Source: DATGYC01 sp035298385 (GTDB taxonomy: Bacteria; Bacillota; Sulfobacillia; Symbiobacteriales; Symbiobacteriaceae). From it: a stretch of DNA of 6,398 bases. Within the stretch, counting starts at the first letter, position 1. Every line of letters starts with the position of its first letter. Below are positions 1 through 5,744 of this stretch, in pieces. The stretch lies in contig DATGYC010000261.1 in NCBI GenBank assembly GCA_035298385.1, forward strand, positions 1 through 6,398, written 5' to 3'. Under the pieces are notes generated by a model, which worked only from the letters and a program-made list of their open reading frames with translations, was not told where the DNA came from and searched no databases. Made by a program: the position numbers and the translations under genes.

Positions 1-509
1 TGGCGCCCGCCGTCCGCGTAGGTCCAGCCGATGTTGTTGTAGAGCGAGCCGAGCCAGCCACGTGCCTCCGCGTACGCCTCAGCGAGGGCGACGGCCTTCA
101 GGTTCCAGGCTAGTTGGTCCGCGGCATCGGGGATGGCGATCGCCACCATGTGCGCCGCATCGACGGCGTGGTAGGCCTCTCCAGCGGCGACGGCCAGGTC
201 AAAGGCCGCCTGGAAGAGCGGGAGCGCCTCCGCTCTGCGCCGGTCGGAGTTAAAGGCACGCCCGCGCTCGAGGTAGAGGCGGATGCGGGCCGTTGGTAGG
301 TCATCAGTCACGAGGGCCTCAACCTGATCCAGGGTAGCGTGGGCATCGGCAAAGCGTTGCTGCAGACCCTGGGCACGCGCGATCTGCGTCAGCAGGCCAA
401 GGTGGTACGCACGGTCAGCGGCAGCTGCAGCGGCGGGGAGCATCGCCTGAAACCGGGCCTCTTCCTGGGCCGGTTCGGCATACGCCCAGCGAAGGTCGAA
501 ATCGGGCAT
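1..509 (-). CDS. TPR-type helical repeat protein, N-terminal part (3' end outside window)
   Basis: Reading leftward from the ATG at 509-507, the frame stays open for 169 codons to the window edge, so the stop is not seen. The protein begins MPDFDLRWAYAEPAQEEARF and is Ala/Leu-rich and helical. It shows tandem helix pairs with TPR spacing: roughly residues 33-66 (AYHLGLLTQIARAQG, then the RFADAHATLDQVEAL helix), 73-110 (RIRLYLERGRAFNSD, then RAEALPLFQAAFDLA) and 133-166 (AWNLKAVALAEAYAEA, then WLGSLYNNIGWTY). The typical TPR small/Tyr/Ala positions recur. A strong AAGGAGG at 519-525 lies 9 nt upstream and supports the start. TPR proteins are scaffolds for protein-protein contact; no enzyme domain is visible in this part, so the specific role is unknown. 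It lies beyond the terminator at 610-640 and so probably has its own promoter in 510-607, although I see no convincing -35/-10 pair there. Being a TPR protein is likely; a regulator with a further C-terminal domain cannot be excluded. Confidence 0.85.
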   Translation of the reverse strand, partial: MPDFDLRWAYAEPAQEEARFQAMLPAAAAAADRAYHLGLLTQIARAQGLQQRFADAHATLDQVEALVTDDLPTARIRLYLERGRAFNSDRRRAEALPLFQAAFDLAVAAGEAYHAVDAAHMVAIAIPDAADQLAWNLKAVALAEAYAEARGWLGSLYNNIGWTYADGGR

Positions 510-609
510 GAGTGGGTGCCTCCTTCGTCGAGTCGTACCGCTACTTCGGGGCGCCCCGCCCCAACTCCTCCCACGGGCGCTAACGTCCATCGATGCGGGC
601 GAGTGCCAA

Positions 610-640
610 AAGGGGGTCCTGCTTGTTGCAGGGCCCCCTT
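610..640 (-). terminator. Intrinsic terminator after the peptidase gene
   Basis: On the minus strand, 13-nt arms (+ strand 628-640 and 610-622) can pair around a 5-nt AACAA loop, with a single C-A mismatch in the middle. The stem is very GC-rich, and the strand then reads CCCCCTTTTGG, giving a run of four T. The structure starts only 3 nt after the peptidase stop codon. It should end the leftward unit that carries mgtE and the P1 peptidase. On the plus strand the same hairpin has no following T-run, so it looks one-directional. Confidence 0.85.
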
Positions 641-643
641 CCC

Positions 644-1597
644 TTATGACTGTGCGGCCTGCACTGCCCGCACCACCGCCAGTTCGACGGCGATTGAGGC
701 CGCGAGCCCCGCCACCGAGACGTCGATCTCTGCCTCCCCCGTGGCCAGACAGAAGAGCGCATCCCCATCGTACATCGTGTGGACCGGGAAGATCGTCCGG
801 GCCAGCCCGTTATGGGCCATCCGGGCCACCTTGGACGCCCCCTCCTTCGAGAGGCGCCCCCCCACCGCCACGACCCCGATCGTCGTATTCGTCCCCGGCT
901 CGCCGAAGGAGGCGGCCTGCCCGGACCCAGCGGTCGGCAAGGCCCCCAACAGGGCGCCCACCGTATCCACGCTCCCACCTGCCGGCCCAGCCAGCACCGC
1001 CCCCGAGGCCGGATCCCGCACCTCGCCGAACGGATTGACCGCCACGATCGCCCCGACGATCACCGCCCCGACCTTGACCGAGGCAGTCCCGATGCCCGAG
1101 CGAGCCGCCTGCGCGGCACCGAGGAGCTTCCCCGCTGTGCAGCCAGCACCGGCGCCGACGGCGCCCTCAGCGACCGCCCCTGTCGCAGCAGCCGCACAGG
1201 CCGCCCAGCCCATCGCCGCATCCGGCCGGACCGAGCCGTCGCCGACCTCCAGATCGTAGAGGACCGCTGCCGGGACGATCGGGACTGGACCGCCCTTCGT
1301 CGGGAAGCCGATCCCCTGCTCGGCCAGGTAGCGCATCGCCCCGTCTGCCGCTGCCAGGCCGAAGGCGGAGCCGCCGCAGAGCATGATCCCGTGCGCCTGC
1401 TGGACCAGATTGCCGGGTCGGCAGAGGTCGGTCTCCCGGGTGCCGGGCGCCGAGCCCTCGACGGCGACGCCGACCGTGGCGCCCGCCGGCGCAAGGATCG
1501 CCGTGCAGCCGGTCCGGGCAGACAGATCATGGACGTGGCCGACCAGGATGCCGGGGACGTCGGTGATCGCGTTAAGCGGGCCAGTAGGGTAGTGCAT
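644..1597 (-). CDS. P1/DmpA (S58) family self-processing N-terminal-nucleophile hydrolase, NylC-like
   Basis: This 317-residue protein is full length for the DmpA/NylC family of aminopeptidases and amide hydrolases, which self-cleave to free a catalytic N-terminal Ser or Thr. It starts with the family-typical NAITDVPGILVGHVHD (residues 9-24) and has CGGSAFGLAAADG (74-86). The cleavage region is PGTNTTIGVV, predicting a cut between Asn237 and Thr238 with Thr238 as nucleophile. The other residues known for NylC (Lys, Asn, two Asp) have plausible matches with nearly the same spacing: Lys157, Asn188, and Asp277 and Asp279 in MYDGDALF. There is no signal peptide, so it should be cytoplasmic. The ATG at 1597 has GGAGG at 1603-1607, 5 nt upstream. 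The gene begins 21 nt after the mgtE stop, so the two are probably co-transcribed, and a terminator follows its own stop. Substrates of this family vary widely (D-/beta-aminopeptides, oligoamides), so specificity cannot be assigned. Confidence 0.92.
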   Translation of the reverse strand: MHYPTGPLNAITDVPGILVGHVHDLSARTGCTAILAPAGATVGVAVEGSAPGTRETDLCRPGNLVQQAHGIMLCGGSAFGLAAADGAMRYLAEQGIGFPTKGGPVPIVPAAVLYDLEVGDGSVRPDAAMGWAACAAAATGAVAEGAVGAGAGCTAGKLLGAAQAARSGIGTASVKVGAVIVGAIVAVNPFGEVRDPASGAVLAGPAGGSVDTVGALLGALPTAGSGQAASFGEPGTNTTIGVVAVGGRLSKEGASKVARMAHNGLARTIFPVHTMYDGDALFCLATGEAEIDVSVAGLAASIAVELAVVRAVQAAQS

Positions 1598-1618
1598 AGC
1601 CGCCTCCGGTTGGCGTTC

Positions 1619-2980
1619 TTAGTGGAGTCCGAGCATCCAGCGGGCGATCGTAAAGTAGAGGAAGAGCCCCGTCCCATCGACGAGGGTGGTGATGAACGGC
1701 CCCGAGACGACGGCCGGGTCGACCTTCAGCCGGTGCAGGACGAGCGGCAGGACGGCGGAGACGATCGAGGCCCAGATCACGATGAAGGTCGAGGTGAGGG
1801 CGACGACCGGCCCAAGCTGCGCGCCAACGCCAAGGGTGTAGGCGCGGATCAGCGTCGCCACGCCCATGATCAGGCCGATCACCAGACCGGTCGAGATCTC
1901 CCGCAGGAGGACGCGCCCCATATCCTTGAAGCTGATCTCGCCCACGCCGAGGCCGCGCACGAGGGTCGCGACGATCTGCGAGCCCGTGTTGCCGCCCGTT
2001 CCGATCAGGAGCGGGATGAAGAAGGAGAGCGAGACGACGGCGGCGAGGACGTCCTCAAAGTGGCGCAGGACGGTGCCGGTATAGGCCTCCGCCAGGAAGA
2101 GGACCAGGATCCAGCCGATCCGCTTCTTGACCAGCGTCAGCACCGGTGTCTGGAAGTAGGAGTCGGTCAGCGGCGCCGAGCCGCCGAGCTTCTGGATATC
2201 CTCCGTCGCCTCGTCATGGATGACGTCGACGAGGTCATCGACCGTGATGATGCCGACGAGCTTCATCTGGGGGCTGACGACCGGGATCGCCACGAGGTCG
2301 TACTGGGAGACGACGCGGGCGACCTCCTCCTGGTCCAGCGTGGACGGGACGGAGACTGGGGAGGTCGACATGATCGACTCCACCTTGACGTTCGGCTCTG
2401 CCAGGATCAGTTCACGCAGAGAGAGGACGCCGACGAGGCGCCCGGCGGAGTCAACGACGTAGATGTAGGCGATCGTCTCGGCCTCATCGCCGACCTTGCG
2501 GATATGGGCCAGGACCTGCCCAACGGTCATCGATTGGCGGACCGAGACGTAGTCGATCGTCATGTGACCGCCAGCGGTGTTCTCATCGTAGTTGCGCAGC
2601 GCCCGGATGGTGGCGGCGTACTCATCGGGGAGCAGTTCGATCAACTGTTGCTCCTGCCGGGGATGGATGGCGCCGAAGAGGTCGACGACGGCGTCGGTCG
2701 ACATCTGCTCCAAGATTGCGCGCGCGATTGGCGGCTCCAGGTGATGCAGGAGGCGGTACTGGTCGATCGACTCCCAGTGCTCAACGATCTGAGCGGCGAA
2801 CTCGGGGTCGAGCGCCGTCAGGACGGTGCGGATCTGCGGGGGGTCGAACTGCTCGAGCAGGAGGTGGGCCAGGTCGTAGGACTGCACCTCTTCGAGGTGG
2901 GTGGTTAGGTCGGTCGCTAGGCTCGACGTCTCCAGGTAGCCCTGGAGGATGCCGAGGACCTCTTCGTGGGTGAGATGCAT
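1619..2980 (-). CDS. mgtE: Magnesium transporter/channel MgtE
   Basis: The 453 residues match the usual MgtE length of about 450. Domain order is complete. A helical MgtE N domain spans about 15-130 (repeated motifs such as LEPPIARAILEQMSTD and LLPDEYAATIRALRNYDENTAG). A CBS pair spans about 137-258 (first ending VGVLSLRELILAEP; second AIPVVSPQMKLVGIITVDDLVDVIHDEATEDI). A plug helix then leads to about five membrane helices from 287 to 450. The signature PLLIGTGGNTGSQ lies at 323-335. The last helices carry DPAVVSGPFITTLVDGTG, where Asp435 matches the pore Mg-binding Asp of Thermus MgtE. Known MgtE is a dimeric inner-membrane Mg2+ channel that closes when cytosolic Mg2+ binds the N and CBS domains. 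The ATG at 2980 has AAGGAGGT (2987-2994) 6 nt upstream. The 80-nt leader is too short for a full M-box Mg2+ riboswitch. Confidence 0.96.
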   Translation of the reverse strand: MHLTHEEVLGILQGYLETSSLATDLTTHLEEVQSYDLAHLLLEQFDPPQIRTVLTALDPEFAAQIVEHWESIDQYRLLHHLEPPIARAILEQMSTDAVVDLFGAIHPRQEQQLIELLPDEYAATIRALRNYDENTAGGHMTIDYVSVRQSMTVGQVLAHIRKVGDEAETIAYIYVVDSAGRLVGVLSLRELILAEPNVKVESIMSTSPVSVPSTLDQEEVARVVSQYDLVAIPVVSPQMKLVGIITVDDLVDVIHDEATEDIQKLGGSAPLTDSYFQTPVLTLVKKRIGWILVLFLAEAYTGTVLRHFEDVLAAVVSLSFFIPLLIGTGGNTGSQIVATLVRGLGVGEISFKDMGRVLLREISTGLVIGLIMGVATLIRAYTLGVGAQLGPVVALTSTFIVIWASIVSAVLPLVLHRLKVDPAVVSGPFITTLVDGTGLFLYFTIARWMLGLH

Positions 2981-3030
2981 CGTTGGACCTCCTTCCGGGA
3001 GCCAGGGCCGCCATCACGGGGTACCCTCCC

Positions 3031-3043
3031 GGATAGTTTATCC
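3031..3043. repeat. Small inverted repeat upstream of mgtE
   Basis: GGATA-GTT-TATCC is a perfect dyad with 5-bp arms and a 3-bp centre, sitting on the possible -10 of mgtE. It could be an operator or a small leader hairpin. No known regulator motif is recognised, and short dyads also occur by chance. Confidence 0.3.
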
Positions 3044-3066
3044 AACCGCAAAGGAACTGTCTACAA
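3037..3066 (-). promoter_or_regulatory. Possible weak sigma-70-type promoter for mgtE
   Basis: On the minus strand TTGTAG (+ 3061-3066, overlapping the stop codon of the upstream oxidoreductase gene) is followed after 18 nt by GATAAA (+ 3037-3042). That is 3/6 and 4/6 matches to the -35 and -10 consensus, in an unusually AT-rich patch for this window. It would give mgtE and the peptidase their own transcript. The match is weak, and read-through from the dehydrogenase operon is equally possible because no terminator lies between. Confidence 0.3.
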
Positions 3067-4617
3067 GGCCTGATGGGCCGCGAGTTCGATGATCCGGTCT
3101 GCCGTCCGGGCTGCCAGGGCCATCACCGTCAGGGTCGGGTTGGCCGCTCCGGCGGTCGGGAAGATGGCGGCGCCGGTGATGAAGAGGTTGGGCACCTCAT
3201 GCGCCTGGCCGAAGGAGTCGACGACCGAGGTGGCGGGGTTATCACCCATGACGCAGCCGCCCATCAGATGGGCGGTATCGGCGCCCTCGAAGAGGACCTG
3301 GCCCCCCGCGGCGCCCATGATGGCGCGCATCTTCTGCAGGGCGCCCTGCCCCATCCGGTGCTCGTTCTCGCCGTAGCTGAAGGTGATCAGCGGCGCCGGG
3401 AGCCCGAAGCGGTCGAGCTCGGTCGAGAGGGTCACGCGGTTCTCGTCGGACGGCAGGACCTCCCCCACCATCGTCACCTTGGTGTAGAAGTTGTAGTCCC
3501 GCAAGAGCTCCTGCAGCGGCTGCCCCCAGATGCCGTGCTTGGCGGCGATGCCCTTGACGAACTCGACCGGACGGAAGCCGTGGGCGTGCAGGCTGAAGCC
3601 CCGCACCCAGTCATGCTGGGGGTTGGTGGCGTAGCAGTCCAAGGAGGTGGCGAGGACGGGGGTCCCCTTGTAGGGCAGGACCTCCCGGTCGAAGCGGGCC
3701 CAGACGTCGTGGCTCAGGTGGGTCAGCAGCCGCTTGCCGACCATGCCCGAGCCGTTAGCGAGGCCGTGCGGGAAGAGGGCGCTGGTCGACAGCAACAGCA
3801 GCCGGGGCGTCTCGATCGCAAAGGCGGCGAGCAGAACGACGGCCGCCTCCTGCCGGCAGGTCTCGCCCTCATGCAGGTAGGTGACGCCGGTGACCCGGCC
3901 ATCCTCGCCAACCTCGATTCCGGTCACCTGGCACTCAGCCCGCACCTCGGCCCCGGCCTTGATGGCGCGCGGGATGTAGGTGATCAGCGTCGAGAACTTG
4001 GCATTGACCGTGCAGCCCTGGACGCAGAAGCCGCGGTTGATGCAGGCCGGGCGCCCCTCGAACGGTGCACTCAGAATGAAGAGCGGCGCCGGGACGGCGT
4101 TCATCCCCAGCCGTTCGCAGCCCTGCTGGAAGAGTTGGGCCGGGCCCGAGAGCGGGTCACGGGGCGGGTAGGGGTAGGGCGGGCGCTTGGGCGCCCAGGG
4201 CCACTCACGCGGTCCGCAAGCGGCGGTCTCGCGCTCGATCAGATCGTAGTAGGGCGCCAGGTCCGCATACTCGATCGGCCAGTCGACGCCCACGCCATCC
4301 TGGGTGCGCATCCGGAAGTCGGACTCGGTCAGGCGCAGGCAGACCCCGTTGAAGTGGACGGTCCCACCGCCGACGCCGCGGCCGGAGTTGTTCTTCGCCA
4401 GCTTGAGCGGGTTCTTGCCTGCGGTCAGGCGGGTCTCCCGCCAGGCCTGGTTGGCGGTCGCTCGCTCGTCCGAGGCCCAGTCCTTCTGCGGATTCCAGTG
4501 GGGTCCGGCCTCCAGCACGACGACGGAGAGGCCCGCCGCTGCCAAGCGGGCCGCGGCGACGCCGCCCGCAGCGCCTGCCCCAACGATCACGACATCACAG
4601 GGGTTGGGCTCTCTCAT
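3061..4617 (-). CDS. GMC-family FAD oxidoreductase (gluconate 2-dehydrogenase large-subunit type)
   Basis: This 518-residue flavoenzyme subunit resembles the large subunit of sugar and sugar-acid dehydrogenases. The N-terminal Rossmann site is VVIVGAGAAGGVAAARL (GxGxxG at 13-18), with Glu36 in VVLEAGP for the adenosine ribose. The GMC FAD-contact stretch GRGVGGGTVHFNG is at 79-91. The C-terminal part has TAHLMGGCVMG, with His450 as probable catalytic base, and FPTAGAANPTLTVMALAARTAD, where Asn493 fills the second active-site position, as in His/Asn-type GMC enzymes. Three cysteines (192, 198, 202) cluster in CINRGFCVQGC, a place where related dehydrogenases bind an Fe-S cluster. There is no Tat or Sec signal, so the subunit appears cytoplasmic. 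Its ATG overlaps the stop of the upstream small-subunit gene by 4 nt (ATGA), implying coupled translation and a complex. A GGGGAG lies near 4630. The substrate (gluconate, another sugar acid or alcohol) cannot be told from sequence. Confidence 0.93.
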   Translation of the reverse strand: MREPNPCDVVIVGAGAAGGVAAARLAAAGLSVVVLEAGPHWNPQKDWASDERATANQAWRETRLTAGKNPLKLAKNNSGRGVGGGTVHFNGVCLRLTESDFRMRTQDGVGVDWPIEYADLAPYYDLIERETAACGPREWPWAPKRPPYPYPPRDPLSGPAQLFQQGCERLGMNAVPAPLFILSAPFEGRPACINRGFCVQGCTVNAKFSTLITYIPRAIKAGAEVRAECQVTGIEVGEDGRVTGVTYLHEGETCRQEAAVVLLAAFAIETPRLLLLSTSALFPHGLANGSGMVGKRLLTHLSHDVWARFDREVLPYKGTPVLATSLDCYATNPQHDWVRGFSLHAHGFRPVEFVKGIAAKHGIWGQPLQELLRDYNFYTKVTMVGEVLPSDENRVTLSTELDRFGLPAPLITFSYGENEHRMGQGALQKMRAIMGAAGGQVLFEGADTAHLMGGCVMGDNPATSVVDSFGQAHEVPNLFITGAAIFPTAGAANPTLTVMALAARTADRIIELAAHQAL

Positions 4618-5252
4618 GGCTCTATTCTCCCCAACACCTGTTCAGCCCCAGGCGGGAGGGGCGGCCCGTTGGGTGGCAGAGCGGGGACGGTGGCGGCGGG
4701 CTTCGCCTCCCAGGGGTCTCGCGCGCCGAGTTCGATCCGGACGTAACCGCGCGGGAAGGCCGGCCCGCCGTAGCCCATGAAGGACCAGACGGGGGGCAGG
4801 GAGCAGTAGGCGCTCAGAAGCTCCTTGTGGAGTGCCTGGAAGAAGATCGGGTCATCGCCCTGCAGGGCGGTGATGCGGGCGGTCTGGATCTGCGGGGGCG
4901 CCCCTACGAAGTGGGCGCCCGGGCGGTCGGCGCCTGTGCGGTCGGCGCCCAGGCTGGCCAGGCCCGCCCGCCAGAGGTCACCATCCTTTGGCTGGGTCTG
5001 TGGGCGATAGCCCTCCCCCTCGCCCTTGTCGAACTGCCGGTCGATCAACTCGACCACCTTCCGCCGGAGCCACTCGTCATCCTCCGCGAGGAGCACCTGC
5101 GCAGCCGCCATCAGGACCTCGGCCTCGTCCGGCTTGAAGAACTGGAGCGGCTCCGGACTCTTCAGGCGGTCCGCCACGATGGCGCGGGTCCGCTCGTCCC
5201 ACTCGTCGGCCTCCTGCATCACGTCGTACCCGGGATAGCGGGAGCGGATCAT
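4614..5252 (-). CDS. Gluconate 2-dehydrogenase subunit 3-like protein
   Basis: This 212-residue soluble protein resembles the small (gamma / subunit 3) partner of GMC-type membrane dehydrogenases. Family-like features are FFKPDEAEVLMAAAQVLL (38-55), a helix with WLRRKVVELIDRQFD (61-75), and the C-terminal FFQALHKELLSAYCSLP followed by WSFMGYGGPAFPRGY (156-170). Family members usually carry a Tat signal and escort the flavoprotein; this one starts MIRSRYPGYDVMQEADEW and has none, so export is unlikely. The frame is open further upstream to 5531, but that extension is only the shadow of the membrane-protein gene. The ATG at 5252 has GGAGGT at 5258-5263 and overlaps the upstream stop as ATGA, which fixes the start. 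The middle carries a GADRTGADRPGA repeat and the tail (190-201) is Pro-rich. It is followed by the FAD subunit, with which it should form a complex. Confidence 0.85.
   Translation of the reverse strand: MIRSRYPGYDVMQEADEWDERTRAIVADRLKSPEPLQFFKPDEAEVLMAAAQVLLAEDDEWLRRKVVELIDRQFDKGEGEGYRPQTQPKDGDLWRAGLASLGADRTGADRPGAHFVGAPPQIQTARITALQGDDPIFFQALHKELLSAYCSLPPVWSFMGYGGPAFPRGYVRIELGARDPWEAKPAATVPALPPNGPPLPPGAEQVLGRIEP
4923..4949. repeat. 15-bp tandem repeat inside the small-subunit gene
   Basis: GCGGTCGGCGCC occurs at 4923-4934 and again exactly 15 nt later at 4938-4949. The period is a multiple of three and encodes two GADR units (GADRT, GADRP) on the minus strand, so the reading frame is kept. 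It looks like a small in-frame slippage expansion in a loop region. Confidence 0.75.
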
Positions 5253-5647
5253 ACGGCACCTCCCCCAGCAGCCAGGGCGACGAGGCCCAGGATCGAGAGG
5301 AAGGAGAGCAGGAGCGGCAGCAGGATTGGCGGTCCGGTCAGGAGGTTGTTCAGCTTGAAGCCGCCCAGGCGCTGGGTGATGCCCCGCACGTGGTAGCCAA
5401 AGCCGATCAGGCCACCGAGGAACTCGAGCCAGAGGAACCAGCGCAGGGGCGCCAAGAGCCACACAGGGGTAGTGGCCCAGTGGTAGAGCAGGATCAGTCC
5501 CAGGAGTGGGGCGGAGATGACGGGGAGCCACATGGCGGGGTTGCGGAAGTTGCCCCGATAGTGGAAGAGCGTCACCTGGGCGCCCACGACGAGGAAGCCG
5601 AGGCCGGTCAAGAGGTAGAGCGCCCGGGCGGTGGTGGTCTGGTCCAT
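5249..5647 (-). CDS. Four-helix integral membrane protein of the dehydrogenase operon
   Basis: I do not recognise a named family with certainty. The 132-residue protein is mostly hydrophobic with four probable membrane helices: about 9-28, 38-56, 62-86 and 102-127. Between helices 1 and 2 is HYRGNFRNPAMWLP. Positive charges fall in loop 1 (Arg31, Arg35) and loop 3 (Arg88, Arg93, Lys98), which predicts both termini outside and those loops in the cytoplasm. His29 and His86 sit at the cytoplasmic ends of helices 1 and 3; His56 is on the other face. It is the first gene of the operon, and its stop overlaps the small-subunit start as ATGA, so it probably anchors or drains electrons from the FAD enzyme. 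I chose ATG 5647, which has GGGAGGG at 5658-5664, over an in-frame TTG at 5692 that has no ribosome binding site. Confidence 0.85.
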   Translation of the reverse strand: MDQTTTARALYLLTGLGFLVVGAQVTLFHYRGNFRNPAMWLPVISAPLLGLILLYHWATTPVWLLAPLRWFLWLEFLGGLIGFGYHVRGITQRLGGFKLNNLLTGPPILLPLLLSFLSILGLVALAAGGGAV

Positions 5648-5707
5648 CGGTAGAGATCCCTCCCGCTGGTAGGATGGAGGGATTGGCGGCAATGTATGCC
5701 AGGGCAG

Positions 5708-5720
5708 ACTACCCGGTAGT
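5708..5720. promoter_or_regulatory. Operator-like dyad between the divergent dehydrogenase operon and CotF-like gene
   Basis: ACTACC-C-GGTAGT is a perfect dyad with 6-bp arms and a single central base. It overlaps a second short one (GGTA-G-TACC, 5715-5723). It lies in the 97-bp divergent gap, just upstream of the plus-strand ribosome binding site and upstream of a minus-strand TACATT (+ 5691-5696) that could act as a -10. The bases GGTAG also occur at 5649-5653 and 5668-5672. A repressor site serving either or both genes is plausible; no known regulator motif is recognised. Confidence 0.4.
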
Positions 5721-5728
5721 ACCGCCCC

Positions 5729-5735
5729 AAGGAGG
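5729..5735 (+). promoter_or_regulatory. Ribosome binding site fixing a GTG start
   Basis: AAGGAGG lies 9 nt before GTG at 5745. It supports this rare start over the first in-frame ATG (5817), which would remove most of the first helix of the CotF-like protein. Confidence 0.85.
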
Positions 5736-5744
5736 AGTCCCCAC

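Noticed and set aside
547..558. Perfect palindrome CGGGGCGCCCCG
   Set aside because: It has no loop and no T-run and consists only of G and C, so it is expected by chance in DNA of this composition.
339..1259. A 306-codon open frame on the plus strand
   Set aside because: It crosses the terminator and runs antisense to the TPR and peptidase genes. The product is Ala/Pro/Thr-rich without any motif, and no ribosome binding site is evident.
779..2908. A 709-codon open frame on the plus strand
   Set aside because: It lies opposite the P1 peptidase and mgtE genes, both of which have clear family motifs. Its product is Asp/Arg-rich low complexity without domains, as expected from the complement of GC-biased codons.
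3073..4746. A 557-codon open frame on the plus strand
   Set aside because: It is the antisense shadow of the GMC oxidoreductase gene, with no recognisable domain and composition dominated by Gly, Asp, Arg and Val.
5253..5531. N-terminal extension of the small-subunit frame upstream to 5531
   Set aside because: The extra 93 residues are Pro/Arg-rich, overlap the well-supported membrane protein gene in another frame, and the ATG at 5252 has a good ribosome binding site and the ATGA overlap.
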